Under the pieces are notes generated by a model. The model was not told where the DNA came from. It ran no database searches and saw only the letters and a list, made by a program, of their open reading frames with translations. This document shows positions 35,795 to 44,755 of a stretch of DNA of 64,000 nt, one piece after another; the first letter of the stretch is position 1, and every line of letters begins with the position of its first letter. Location of the stretch: NCBI GenBank assembly GCA_965220665.1, contig CBDCQQ010000005.1:62001-126000 (forward strand), read 5' to 3'. Made by a program: the position numbers and the translations under genes. This DNA is from JAJDZL01 sp965220665 (lineage in GTDB: Bacteria > Pseudomonadota > Gammaproteobacteria > Arenicellales > JAJDZL01).

Positions 35795-37354
35795 CTATGC
35801 TATTTCGTGTGTATCAAACTCACCGCGGAGCTCGGTCAACGCAGTTTTCCCAAGTGCTGTTCTCGGCAAATCCTCAATCACTGCACAACGTACTACATGA
35901 TTATGTGATGATGTATGAGTGTTGAAATCTTTCAGGATTTCTTTAGCCCTCGGCCCGCATTGTTCGGGGTTATCCATCGCAAATACAACCGCAGGTCGCT
36001 GATTGACTTCGATGATACCGGCCTCTTTGACCCCGTCGTATCGCTCAAGCAACGTTTCGAGTTCTTCCGGATACACGTTTTTTCCCGCCTCGGTCACGAT
36101 GACGCGCTTCAGCCTGCCAGTCAGGCATAAATTACCGGATGCATCAATACGACCAATGTCACCCGTACGAAACCATTCACCTTTCATCACTTCATTTGTA
36201 AGCGCCTCATCTGAGTATCCCAGCATTACATTGTGCCCTCGAACCAAAACCTCACCACTGCCCAAATCGTCTGGCTCATCAATGGAAACTTCAACACCTT
36301 CAAGTGCATAACCAACGCTATCAAAATTCGCAGGAAAAGCTTCCTGTACACAAGTCACCGGAGAAGTTTCGGTTAGCCCGTATCCCTGTCGCAGGCTGAT
36401 TCCCAGTTTACGGAAAAACTTGGCGATGCTGGGATCGAGGCGACTCCCGCCGCTCACCCAATACCTCAAATTCGGACTCAGCTGCTTACGTAGTGGCGCA
36501 TTCAGTATGCGCCTGAGACCTAGCGGCAGCGCTCCAAGCAATGATATGTACCCGCGTAGCAGAAAACTACCTTCGCGGAACTTTTTCTCCATGCCATTTT
36601 TAATGTTCCTATATAGCCTCGGTACCGCCAGTACGACTGACACCCGTTCTTCTTTCATCGCATCAAAAACTTCCTGAGCCGTCAGCACCTTGGGCAGAAC
36701 CATCGAGGCGCCACAATACATGGGCAGAAGCATACCGCCTACTAATTCAAAAGTATGAGAGAGCGGCAGCAAGCTTAAGAACTTATCTTTGTCATTGATG
36801 GTGACAATGTTGCTACAGGCTATGAAGTTTGAGGAAATGTTCGAGTGAGAGAGCCGTACAATTTTTGGTGTACCTGTGGAACCAGACGTATATATCCTCA
36901 AGCATTCTTCTGAACTTAAATCGTTCAAAGGTTCGCTTAACTCCTGTCCGGCAAGTTCCGAACTGATTTCAATGTCTACAATCTGGTAATCGACTCCGTC
37001 CAATTTCGAACCGGGTTGATGTGCGAGAATCAACTTTGGCTGCACTGCCGCCAACTGGGTACTAATGTCGACTTCGCTGTTACCAATATGAACAGGGGAC
37101 AAAACAGCTCCGATTTTCCACACCGCAAACGAAGCGACACCCCACTCCGGGCCGTTAGGGCCAATCAAGGCAACTGTATCCCCCTTGGAAACACCCAGTT
37201 GCCGTAGCCTGGCAGCCAAATTTAATGCACCATCATGTATTTGACCGTAACTGTAATTGGTTGTGGGACCGTTTTTAACTCGTCGCGTCCAAGCGACATT
37301 TGACTTATTCGACTGAAGTCGAGGAGCCATCACTTTCCATAAATCTTGCGACAT
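35795..37354 (-). CDS. AMP-forming acyl-CoA synthetase (long-chain type)
   Basis: The 519-residue protein belongs to the ANL adenylating family. Motifs are the P-loop YTSGSTGTPKIVRLSH near residue 155, the A5 motif QGYGLTETSPV near 320, the hinge WFRTGDIGRIDASGNLCLTGR near 393-412, and a final A10 lysine in RTALGKTALTEL. The sequence most resembles long-chain fatty acyl-CoA ligases, which activate fatty acids to acyl-AMP and then to thioesters, but the substrate cannot be read. It has its own divergent gap with nadC, which carries a 9-base inverted repeat close to its start. No partner gene for beta-oxidation is adjacent. Confidence 0.85.
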   Translation of the reverse strand: MSQDLWKVMAPRLQSNKSNVAWTRRVKNGPTTNYSYGQIHDGALNLAARLRQLGVSKGDTVALIGPNGPEWGVASFAVWKIGAVLSPVHIGNSEVDISTQLAAVQPKLILAHQPGSKLDGVDYQIVDIEISSELAGQELSEPLNDLSSEECLRIYTSGSTGTPKIVRLSHSNISSNFIACSNIVTINDKDKFLSLLPLSHTFELVGGMLLPMYCGASMVLPKVLTAQEVFDAMKEERVSVVLAVPRLYRNIKNGMEKKFREGSFLLRGYISLLGALPLGLRRILNAPLRKQLSPNLRYWVSGGSRLDPSIAKFFRKLGISLRQGYGLTETSPVTCVQEAFPANFDSVGYALEGVEVSIDEPDDLGSGEVLVRGHNVMLGYSDEALTNEVMKGEWFRTGDIGRIDASGNLCLTGRLKRVIVTEAGKNVYPEELETLLERYDGVKEAGIIEVNQRPAVVFAMDNPEQCGPRAKEILKDFNTHTSSHNHVVRCAVIEDLPRTALGKTALTELRGEFDTHEIA

Positions 37355-37369
37355 CTCTAATCTCCTCCA

Positions 37370-37396
37370 GATTATCGCTGTCTAGAGGCGATAATC
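37370..37396. promoter_or_regulatory. Perfect inverted repeat upstream of the acyl-CoA ligase gene
   Basis: GATTATCGC at 37370-37378 is matched by GCGATAATC at 37388-37396, a 9-base perfect dyad with a 9-base spacer, 16 bases upstream of the ligase start codon. The position suits an operator near the promoter or leader of this gene; a regulator cannot be named. Confidence 0.45.
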
Positions 37397-37545
37397 GTGG
37401 TCAACACCTTGTATATTTTTTCCGGAACTTCTCAAATTCTACACGAATAGAATAAGATTTGAATACGTTCGTCGAATTCGATTGATTTACAAGTGAGTAT
37501 CGTACGCGTTCCAGAATTGATACGGTCATTTACACAGACTCATAT

Positions 37546-38394
37546 ATGCAAAATTTGAGACTGCCAGACGATCTTTCCAGAGTAGTTAAGGTTGCACTTC
37601 GAGAGGATATTGGGCCGGGGGACATAACCGCTTCACTGATTGAACCAGGTATTCAAGCATCCGCTAGTGTTCTGGTCCGGGAATCAGCGATTCTGTGCGG
37701 TTCGCCCTGGTTTAACGAGGTGTTCAATCAACTCGACAACTCGATTGAGCTGGAGTGGCTCACTGAAGAGGGCGAAAAAGTTTCACCTGGCCAAACTGTC
37801 TGCAAATTAATCGGCGCTGCAACTTCCCTGCTGAGCGGTGAACGCACAGCATTGAATTTTCTTCAAACCCTTTCCGGCACCGCAACTGCAACCCGAAAGT
37901 TTGTTGATGCAGTAGCAGAATTTGGGGTTCAAATTTTAGATACTAGAAAAACCATCCCTGGCTTAAGAACTGCTCAAAAATATGCGGTCCGCATAGGCGG
38001 TGGTTCCAACCACCGGATGGGACTTTATGACGGTGTGCTAGTAAAAGAAAATCATCAGTACACTTCGCAATCAATTAAATCAATCGTCGACCAAATGGAC
38101 CGGCGTTACATCAAGGTGAATCTGGTCGAAGTGGAAATTGAAAAGCTTGATGAACTTGAAAGCGCAATTGCAAGTGGTGCCAGTCGAGTGATGCTGGACA
38201 ACTTCAGTGTTTCTGACATTGAAGCCGCTGTACGTCAAAACAATTGCAGAGTTGAACTTGAAGCATCCGGAAACGTTGATATGGATTCCATCCAGGCGAT
38301 TGCGGCGACCGGTGTTAATTTCATTTCAACAGGTGCGCTCACCAAACATCTACAGGCCATCGATTACTCGATGTTATTTCATTCCGAAGACTAG
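37546..38394 (+). CDS. nadC: Quinolinate phosphoribosyltransferase
   Basis: NadC condenses quinolinate with PRPP to nicotinate mononucleotide in NAD synthesis. The 282-residue product shows REDIGPGDITA near residue 18, the substrate loop SGERTALNFLQTLSGTAT near 100, DTRKTIPGLR near 135 and the GGGSNHRMGLYDGVLVKENH segment near 152, with later VMLDNFS and LEASGNV. Length and motifs are standard. It is a single plus-strand gene, divergent from the acyl-CoA ligase and converging on a TlpA-like gene 14 bases away. Confidence 0.95.
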   Translation: MQNLRLPDDLSRVVKVALREDIGPGDITASLIEPGIQASASVLVRESAILCGSPWFNEVFNQLDNSIELEWLTEEGEKVSPGQTVCKLIGAATSLLSGERTALNFLQTLSGTATATRKFVDAVAEFGVQILDTRKTIPGLRTAQKYAVRIGGGSNHRMGLYDGVLVKENHQYTSQSIKSIVDQMDRRYIKVNLVEVEIEKLDELESAIASGASRVMLDNFSVSDIEAAVRQNNCRVELEASGNVDMDSIQAIAATGVNFISTGALTKHLQAIDYSMLFHSED

Positions 38395-38408
38395 CGCCTG
38401 TTGCTCAA

Positions 38409-38960
38409 CTACGAGCGACTGGAATACACTTCAAACTGATTCTTCAGTTCCGAAATCAACAGATCTTTGGTTGTAGCGCCAACCTTTGTGTAGACGATCT
38501 TACCGTCAGGCGAAACAATGAATGTGGTTGGCAAACCTTTTAGTGGTTCAAACGGAATGAGAGGGCTTTCCCCAATCCGTAGAATCAGGTAGTTGATTTT
38601 CAGACCTTCGATAAACTTCTTGAGTCTGGCAGTCTCTATCTCTTCAAAATCGATTCCGATCACCACCACTGGCACAGGGTCGCTCAGCTTTGAAATTTCG
38701 ATTAAATCCGGAATTTCTTTAAGACAGGGACTGCACCAGGTTGCCCAAAAATTGACAACCACCCACTCTCCACGAAAATCCGACAAGCTGTGCATTTGCC
38801 CATCGGGGTCCGACAAGGTAAAGTCAACTGTTTGATTGGACCAAACACTACCTGAGTACAACATCAAGGTAGCGCATAGAAAAATTCCAGAGAAAGCACT
38901 TCGCAAATATTTCAGCGATTTTCCAATTCCGTGTTCCATCAATTCAGTCAATTCATTCAT
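38409..38960 (-). CDS. TlpA/ResA-like secreted thioredoxin
   Basis: The 183-residue product has an N-terminal hydrophobic segment ending near GSVWSNQ (signal peptide or anchor) followed by a thioredoxin domain. The redox motif is WCSPC in NFWATWCSPCLKEIPDL near residue 70, and the cis-proline region is GLPTTFIVSPDGKI near 145. TlpA-like proteins in the periplasm reduce disulfides, for example in cytochrome c maturation. The N-terminus before the hydrophobic helix is long, so translation may begin at the internal ATG about 7 codons in. It converges on nadC and diverges from the rhodanese gene. Confidence 0.85.
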   Translation of the reverse strand: MNELTELMEHGIGKSLKYLRSAFSGIFLCATLMLYSGSVWSNQTVDFTLSDPDGQMHSLSDFRGEWVVVNFWATWCSPCLKEIPDLIEISKLSDPVPVVVIGIDFEEIETARLKKFIEGLKINYLILRIGESPLIPFEPLKGLPTTFIVSPDGKIVYTKVGATTKDLLISELKNQFEVYSSRS

Positions 38961-39039
38961 TACGCCATTAGATAAAACTGAATTCGATTTGTGTCATTCT
39001 CACTAGCAATATTCCCTGACTTCTCGGTGATATTAGTGT

Positions 39040-39068
39040 TTGACAATCTGAAATAATTCACTTATGAT
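39040..39068 (+). promoter_or_regulatory. Sigma-70 promoter for the secreted rhodanese gene
   Basis: TTGACA at 39040-39045 and TATGAT at 39063-39068 with a 17-base spacer: a perfect -35 box and a 5-of-6 -10 box. Transcription would give a leader of about 85 bases with a GGAGG ribosome site before ATG 39161. Confidence 0.7.
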
Positions 39069-39160
39069 ATAAGAATTCAAATGTTTATCCTCAGGCTACA
39101 GACAGCTGAGATTGAACTAAAGCAGAATAGATAACTGATACTCTTTGGAGGGTCTAAACA

Positions 39161-39817
39161 ATGCACAAACAATGTATAGCAATTCTTGGCGGCATCTTCA
39201 TGGCTGGAGCGGCGCTGGTCACTTTTGCTGATTCTAAACCCGTTGGAATTACTAGCGAAATCATGTCGGTCCCAGTGATGATTGACGGTGCGACAGTAGA
39301 ATTCAAACGAAATCAAGACAACAACAACACCGTAAATCCGGCGTTCGCGAAGACATCTCGGCCCTGCCCGCCTTTCTGCATTCAACCCTCAAACCTCGCA
39401 TTTGGCGTCGAAACGATTGGTGAAGTCGAACTGATGGGTTATGCGAAACAGATGAATGAAGGCGATGCCAACATAATCGTCATTGACTCAAGAACTCCAG
39501 ATTGGGTTGAGCGTGGTACCATTCCAACCGCAATGAATATCCCGTGGACCAGTCTGAATCCTGCAAAAGGCGCAACGCCGCTTGAAATTGCAGAAATTCT
39601 TGAAACTCACTTCAACGTCACTGAAAGTGAAGGACTATTTGACTTCTCACAATGCCGAACCGCTGTCATGTTCTGCAACGGCATGTGGTGCGGACAATCA
39701 CCCAATAACATCAAGAATCTATTGCGACTGGGATACCCATCCAATAAGATCAAATGGTATCGCGGCGGAATGCAGGATTGGGAAATTCTTGGACTGACTA
39801 CCGTATCATCCAATTAA
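39161..39817 (+). CDS. Secreted rhodanese-domain protein with CPPFC motif
   Basis: The 218-residue product has a signal peptide (cleavage near TFADS) and one rhodanese domain in its second half. The predicted active-site loop is VMFCNGMWCGQSP near residue 170-182, where the cysteine before GQSP is the likely sulfur acceptor; VIDSRTPDWVERGTIPTAMNIPW is the preceding rhodanese strand. In between is a cysteine pair RPCPPFCIQP near 67-76. Location is predicted periplasmic. Relatives are single-domain rhodaneses with an unknown thiol partner. It has its own promoter (39040-39068), a GGAGG site, and a strong terminator directly after its stop. The upstream TlpA-like gene is divergent, so a redox link is possible but unproved. 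Confidence 0.8.
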   Translation: MHKQCIAILGGIFMAGAALVTFADSKPVGITSEIMSVPVMIDGATVEFKRNQDNNNTVNPAFAKTSRPCPPFCIQPSNLAFGVETIGEVELMGYAKQMNEGDANIIVIDSRTPDWVERGTIPTAMNIPWTSLNPAKGATPLEIAEILETHFNVTESEGLFDFSQCRTAVMFCNGMWCGQSPNNIKNLLRLGYPSNKIKWYRGGMQDWEILGLTTVSSN

Positions 39818-39847
39818 GTCCGTTTAACATCCGTTAACTGAAAAAAC

Positions 39848-39881
39848 CGCTCTTGGCTCAATAGCCAAGAGCGTTTTTTTT
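39848..39881. terminator. Bidirectional rho-independent terminator between rhodanese and rluD genes
   Basis: An 11-base perfect stem (CGCTCTTGGCT, 39848-39858, pairing with 39863-39873) with loop CAAT is followed by eight T on the plus strand and preceded by A-rich sequence, so it can stop transcription both ways. The rluD stop codon (39858-39860) lies inside the hairpin. Confidence 0.9.
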
Positions 39882-40853
39882 GTTGCGTTCAAAATTCGTG
39901 GAGTCATCTTTCAACGCTAGAATTAGTTCCCTCATATCCTGCGGTACTCCCAATTCCCAATGACGTCGCTCACCAGATCGAGGATGATTCAATTCCAACA
40001 ATTCAGCGTGCAGAGCCTGTCTTCTAAAGTTGGTCAATATCTGAATTAAGGATTCGCTCGCCCCGGCAGGAATCCTGGGACGAGTGCCATAGTCGGGGTC
40101 ACCAACAACTGGAAACCCTTCATGTTTGAAATGCACACGGATCTGGTGAGTTCGACCCGTTTCAAGCGTTACCCGAACAAGTGTGTGAGTTCGAAAGCGG
40201 GCAACAACACGGTAATGACTGACCGCTGGTTTACCTGAACCGGCAGTCATGCGCTTTCGATCATGACGATACCGCCCAACTGCCACGTCAATCGTACCAC
40301 CTGAAATCAGCCGTCCTTCCACGACCGCAATGTAACGCCGTCCGGCTGTTCTAGCTTTAAACTGTTTGATCAGGTTAATGCGAGCTGCTTCGGTTCTTGC
40401 GACAACGAGTAACCCCGATGTATTCTTATCCAATCGGTGAACAATCCCTGCACGCGGCAATCTCTCAAGCGACAGGTCATGATTGAGCAAGCCATTCAAC
40501 AGCGTTCCATGCGGATTTCCGGCACCGGGATGTACAACCGTACCTGCAGGCTTATTCACAACGATGACCGATTCGTCCTCAAATACAACATCAATCGGTA
40601 AATCTTCCGCAGTCCATTCGCCTGCTACAACTTCGGGAACGTCAATTTCAACGGCTTCTCCTCCTGTTACAGCGACCCTCCGCTTAGGCTGAGCACCATC
40701 GAGCTTAACGCGTCCTGAATCCAGCCAACCTTGAATCGTTGTGCGCGAATGGTCAGTCATCAGCGATGCGAGTGCCTTGTCTAGCCGTTGGCCCCTGCAC
40801 TCTTCCGGGATTGTTAAATTGATGCGCGCTTGATTCATTTTTTTATGTTGCAA
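39858..40853 (-). CDS. rluD: 23S rRNA pseudouridine synthase RluD
   Basis: RluD makes pseudouridines 1911, 1915 and 1917 in helix 69 of 23S rRNA. The 331-residue product has the N-terminal S4 RNA-binding domain (RLDKALASLMTDHSR) and the catalytic domain with the family motif HRLDKNTSGLLVVART near residue 140, where Asp is the nucleophile, plus GRTHQIRVHF near 230. It is divergent from bamD, the standard arrangement in gammaproteobacteria. Its final codons lie in the shared terminator. Confidence 0.95.
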   Translation of the reverse strand: MQHKKMNQARINLTIPEECRGQRLDKALASLMTDHSRTTIQGWLDSGRVKLDGAQPKRRVAVTGGEAVEIDVPEVVAGEWTAEDLPIDVVFEDESVIVVNKPAGTVVHPGAGNPHGTLLNGLLNHDLSLERLPRAGIVHRLDKNTSGLLVVARTEAARINLIKQFKARTAGRRYIAVVEGRLISGGTIDVAVGRYRHDRKRMTAGSGKPAVSHYRVVARFRTHTLVRVTLETGRTHQIRVHFKHEGFPVVGDPDYGTRPRIPAGASESLIQILTNFRRQALHAELLELNHPRSGERRHWELGVPQDMRELILALKDDSTNFERNKKNALGY

Positions 40854-41006
40854 TCAGATAACCAAGGTTTGCATGAGCATGGTTAAATAGAAAAGTGACT
40901 CTCACTCCAAATCAATATAATTGAATCGAATTCGTTATTCCAATGGTTCCCTAACCCACGAATCCCTCAACCTCCCGGCGTAGAAATTAAACTGCGAGCA
41001 AAATAT

Positions 41007-41810
41007 ATGAAAAGCGTAACTCGGCTTGCTATTGTTCTGGCAGTCATTCCCATGTTGATACTGGCCGGCTGCGGGAAAAAGGAAACCATTAAGTCCGAAC
41101 GGGAAATGTATGAATCTGCATACGATGCCCTGTCCCGCGCCCGCTATGATACGGCGATTGAACGTTATGAAGCACTAAGAGCAGCCTATCCGTATGGAGA
41201 GTTGTCGACACAGGGCGACCTTGAGATCTGTTATGCCTACTATAAGACGAAACAGTTCGAGTTAACGGCACCTTGTATTGACCGATTTCTGGCAAACCAT
41301 CCAACCCATTCACAAATTGACTACGCGTACTACCTGAAAGGTCTTGCCCTGCTTCCGGTGCGCCCCCCAAAATTTGGCGAAACTTTATTTCGAAGCAAAT
41401 CTGATTTGACCGATCACGATGCCGAAACGGGACGAGAAGCATACGCAGCCTTCACCGAAGTCATTGAAAGATTTCCATTGAGCGAGTACGCAGACGCTTC
41501 TCGGGAAAAGTTGGTTCAATTGATTAACGTATTTGCGCGTCACGACCTTCAAATTGCTCTGTTTTATCTGGAAAGGAAAGCATACATCGGCGCGGCCAAT
41601 CGTGCATCGCGCGTACTCAAACGCTATGAAACATCACCCTATACCGAAGAAGCGCTTGCGATTCTTATCTATGCTTACGACAGGATGAATCTACCGGATC
41701 TGTCAGCCGATAATCGACGAGTCCTTCAGTTCAATTACCCGGCCAGTATCTATCTGACAGACGTGAGTGCGATATTTGATGACGCAGCACTAGAGTCCGA
41801 AATCGAGTAA
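41007..41810 (+). CDS. bamD: Outer membrane assembly lipoprotein BamD
   Basis: BamD is the essential lipoprotein of the Bam complex that inserts beta-barrel proteins into the outer membrane. The 267-residue product has a lipobox ending at Cys22 (LAGC) and five TPR-like helical pairs. Typical segments are YDALSRARYDTAIERYEAL near residue 40, AYYKTKQF, and YADASREKLVQL near 160. It sits divergent from rluD as in most gammaproteobacteria and has no gene close behind on its strand. Confidence 0.93.
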   Translation: MKSVTRLAIVLAVIPMLILAGCGKKETIKSEREMYESAYDALSRARYDTAIERYEALRAAYPYGELSTQGDLEICYAYYKTKQFELTAPCIDRFLANHPTHSQIDYAYYLKGLALLPVRPPKFGETLFRSKSDLTDHDAETGREAYAAFTEVIERFPLSEYADASREKLVQLINVFARHDLQIALFYLERKAYIGAANRASRVLKRYETSPYTEEALAILIYAYDRMNLPDLSADNRRVLQFNYPASIYLTDVSAIFDDAALESEIE

Positions 41811-41870
41811 GACGAGTCACATCAAACCCACAAAGACTGCTCCAGTCAACAAAACAACTGAACGCAGACA

Positions 41871-43493
41871 TCAGAACTTGCTGGTGGTCGGGTAGCGTCT
41901 ATCACGTCCAAAGGCGCGTGAGGTAATTCTCACTCCAGGCGGGGCCTGCTTACGTTTGTATTCGTTTCGATTGATCATCCTGACAACGCGGCGAACCGTT
42001 TCCAGTTCGACCCCATCCTCAGCAATTTCTTCAATTGAACGAACGTCCTCGACATACGCCTCAATAATGCCATCCAGTTCTTCATAAGGCGGTAACGAAT
42101 CACTGTCCTTCTGATCATCCGCGAGTTCCGCGGTGGGTGGCCGGTCAAACACCCGTTGTGGAATAACCGCTCCAAATTTAGCATTGCGATATCTGGCCAA
42201 TTCGTAAACCATCATTTTCGGTACATCCTTAATTGCAGAAAATCCACCAGCCATATCGCCGTAAAGCGTGGAATATCCAACTGCGACCTCACTTTTGTTT
42301 CCAGTCGTAATCACAATTGAATTACTTTTATTGGAGATGGCCATGAGCAGAGTTCCCCGACAGCGCGCCTGGACATTTTCCTCAGTCACATCGACGCTGT
42401 ATCCCTCGAACCTTGGACGCAACTGATCAAGAAACGCTTTAAAAATTGGTTCAATGGAGATGATTGTCCACCTCACTCCAAGCGCCTCCACTTCAGATTT
42501 GGCATCGTCGATACTCATTTGCTGGGTATAGCGCGACGGCATGAGAATAGCTTCCACATTTTCAGGACCCAATGCATCAGCCAGAATTGCAAGGGTCAAT
42601 GCTGAATCAATTCCACCAGACAATCCGATCACTGCACCTCGAAAGCCATTTTTCTGCACGTAGTCCCGAACGCCCAAAGTAATTGCACTATAGATGCTCT
42701 CCACGGGGTTGGGTGTTGGCTCAACTGTTCCGCTCAGGCATTGCACCCGTTCACGATGTGCGAACCGAGTTGGTACCACAGCCTCCTCAAAATGTTTGGC
42801 GCGAAACTGAATTTCTCCACTTGGGTCGGTTACCAGCGAACCGCCATCGAAAACCAACTCGTCCTGACCACCAACCAGATTGACATAAACAATACTGACT
42901 GCGTTTTTCTTACTACGGGCCGCGACAATTTCGTTTTCCCGGTACTCAATTTTGCTGGTATCGAATGGCGAACCGTTGAGAGTGAAAATGATCTCAGCTC
43001 CACTTTCAACACAGCGTTCTACCGGACCGTCTTCCCATACGTCTTCACAGATGGTGAGGCCTATTGGAATGTTATCCACCTTAACCACCTCCGTCTTGTC
43101 GCCCTGAGCAAAATAGCGCTTTTCGTCAAAAACACCGTAGTTGGGCAAGTGGTGCTTGTGGTAGGTAGCGAGAATTTTTCCAGAGTCGATCAGCGAAGCC
43201 GAGTTAAACAGCTTACCTTCCGAGCGGCAAGGGTGACCAACAACGAGTGCGATACCTGAAACCGCCCCAACCAGGTGATTCAAAGCTGTTTCACAATTGG
43301 AGAGAAACTCTGAACGCTGAAGCAGATCCTCGGGTGGATAGCCGCAGATTGCCAGCTCCGGAAATACAACAAAGCGACAGTTCAATTCATCGCGGGCGTA
43401 AACCGCAGCATCGGTGATTCGACCCACATTACCAGCCAAGTCGCCGACCACCAAGTTCAATTGGGCTAACGCCACTCCAAAGTCTGAAGTCAT
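41871..43493 (-). CDS. nadE: Glutamine-dependent NAD+ synthetase
   Basis: This two-domain NadE (540 residues) amidates NAAD to NAD+. The N-terminal nitrilase-like domain supplies ammonia from glutamine; its Glu-Lys-Cys triad is visible in FPELAICGYPPEDLL (E near 46), KHHLPNYGVFDE (K near 113) and LTICEDVWEDG (C near 150). The C-terminal synthetase domain has the P-loop GLSGGIDSALTLAI near residue 292 and GNKSEVAVGYSTLYGDMAGGF near 398. Length is normal for the glutamine-dependent type. It converges on bamD. Confidence 0.95.
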   Translation of the reverse strand: MTSDFGVALAQLNLVVGDLAGNVGRITDAAVYARDELNCRFVVFPELAICGYPPEDLLQRSEFLSNCETALNHLVGAVSGIALVVGHPCRSEGKLFNSASLIDSGKILATYHKHHLPNYGVFDEKRYFAQGDKTEVVKVDNIPIGLTICEDVWEDGPVERCVESGAEIIFTLNGSPFDTSKIEYRENEIVAARSKKNAVSIVYVNLVGGQDELVFDGGSLVTDPSGEIQFRAKHFEEAVVPTRFAHRERVQCLSGTVEPTPNPVESIYSAITLGVRDYVQKNGFRGAVIGLSGGIDSALTLAILADALGPENVEAILMPSRYTQQMSIDDAKSEVEALGVRWTIISIEPIFKAFLDQLRPRFEGYSVDVTEENVQARCRGTLLMAISNKSNSIVITTGNKSEVAVGYSTLYGDMAGGFSAIKDVPKMMVYELARYRNAKFGAVIPQRVFDRPPTAELADDQKDSDSLPPYEELDGIIEAYVEDVRSIEEIAEDGVELETVRRVVRMINRNEYKRKQAPPGVRITSRAFGRDRRYPTTSKF

Positions 43494-43549
43494 CTATGAA
43501 TATACTTTTAGAGAATCAGCATCCCAAATTAGCCTTAATGGAGTAATCA

Positions 43550-44755
43550 TTGGCTACAGAGATATCAGAACAACAAAATTCGCTGGCATTTGAAATTGTG
43601 GACTCAATTGGCCAAATTAACGCACGAGACTGGAATCGCATCGTGCCTGCAGATTACCCCTTTTTGTTCCATGAATTTCTCCACGCACTGGAAGAATCAG
43701 GCTGTGTTTCGAATAATACCGGTTGGGCACCGCAACACATTTTAATACGAAATTTATCGAGTCAGAATCAGGAAGTCATCGGAGCAGCACCGCTTTATCT
43801 GAAAGGCCATTCCTGGGGTGAGTTTATATTTGATTTCAATTGGGCGCACGCCTATGAACAGACGGGATTGAATTACTATCCAAAGTTAATTTCCCACACA
43901 CCCTTTACACCGGTCACGGCTCCTAAACTGCTCGTTCCCGATGACCATCGGGCCTCTAAGACCCGTCAACTAATCGTCCGTACTGCACAAAAAATAGCTC
44001 GACAGTTCAATTTGTCGTCGACTCACTGGCACTTCGTTTCTGAAGAAGATTCTGAGATACTGGATTCATTGGAGTTTTTGAATCGCGCCAGCACATTTGA
44101 GTACATCTGGAAAAACCAGGGTTACGATTCAATGGATGACTTTCTTGGCGCACTCTCCAGTCGAAAGCGCAAGAAGATCAGAAGCGAGAGGCGTTCAATT
44201 AGCAAACAGGGAATTTCTATCGATGTTGTACAAGGTGAGGAACTTGAACCGTCACACTGGAAACTTATTGATTTCTTTATTCAGCAAACCGTTGAAAAAT
44301 ACCGTTCTCACAAGTACCTATCATTGGACTTCTTCCAAAGAATTGGACAAACGATTCCGGAAAATCTGGTGCTTTTTCTGGCGCTCATCGATCAAAATCC
44401 GGTTGCTGGATCATTTTGCCTGCAAGGGAAAAACAAACTATTCGGCCGCTACTGGGGAACTTTGGCAGAATTTCGAAACCTTCATTTTGAAATCTGTTAC
44501 TATGCGGCAATTGAATACTGCATCGAAAGAGGCCTGAGTGAATACAGCGCAGGTGTCCAGGGAGATCACAAACTGAGTCGAGGATTCCTACCGAGATTAG
44601 CCAGATCCAGCCACTCTTTCCTGTCCCCATCAATTGAGGTGGAAATCGGTCATTTTATTGACCGTGAAACTTCCCACATGCAAGCCTACTGTCAGGCACT
44701 TGATTACTACTCCGCATACGCAAAAAGACCGGCAGAGTCTGCCCTTCATGAATAA
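43550..44755 (+). CDS. FemAB-like GNAT-fold protein (COG3146)
   Basis: The 401-residue product belongs to the group of GNAT/FemAB-fold acyltransferases sometimes called peptidogalycan biosynthesis proteins. Visible family features are APLYLKGHSWGEFIFDFNWAHAY near residue 85, SSRKRKKIRSERRSI near 205 and AIEYCIERGLSEYSAGVQGDHK near 328, the last being a characteristic segment of this group. No signal peptide. FemAB relatives add amino acids from aminoacyl-tRNA; the function of this group is unproven. TTG at 43550 is used as start, with GGAG 7 bases upstream. Its last 8 bases overlap aat, a gene for another aminoacyl-tRNA-dependent transferase. Confidence 0.8.
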   Translation: MATEISEQQNSLAFEIVDSIGQINARDWNRIVPADYPFLFHEFLHALEESGCVSNNTGWAPQHILIRNLSSQNQEVIGAAPLYLKGHSWGEFIFDFNWAHAYEQTGLNYYPKLISHTPFTPVTAPKLLVPDDHRASKTRQLIVRTAQKIARQFNLSSTHWHFVSEEDSEILDSLEFLNRASTFEYIWKNQGYDSMDDFLGALSSRKRKKIRSERRSISKQGISIDVVQGEELEPSHWKLIDFFIQQTVEKYRSHKYLSLDFFQRIGQTIPENLVLFLALIDQNPVAGSFCLQGKNKLFGRYWGTLAEFRNLHFEICYYAAIEYCIERGLSEYSAGVQGDHKLSRGFLPRLARSSHSFLSPSIEVEIGHFIDRETSHMQAYCQALDYYSAYAKRPAESALHE

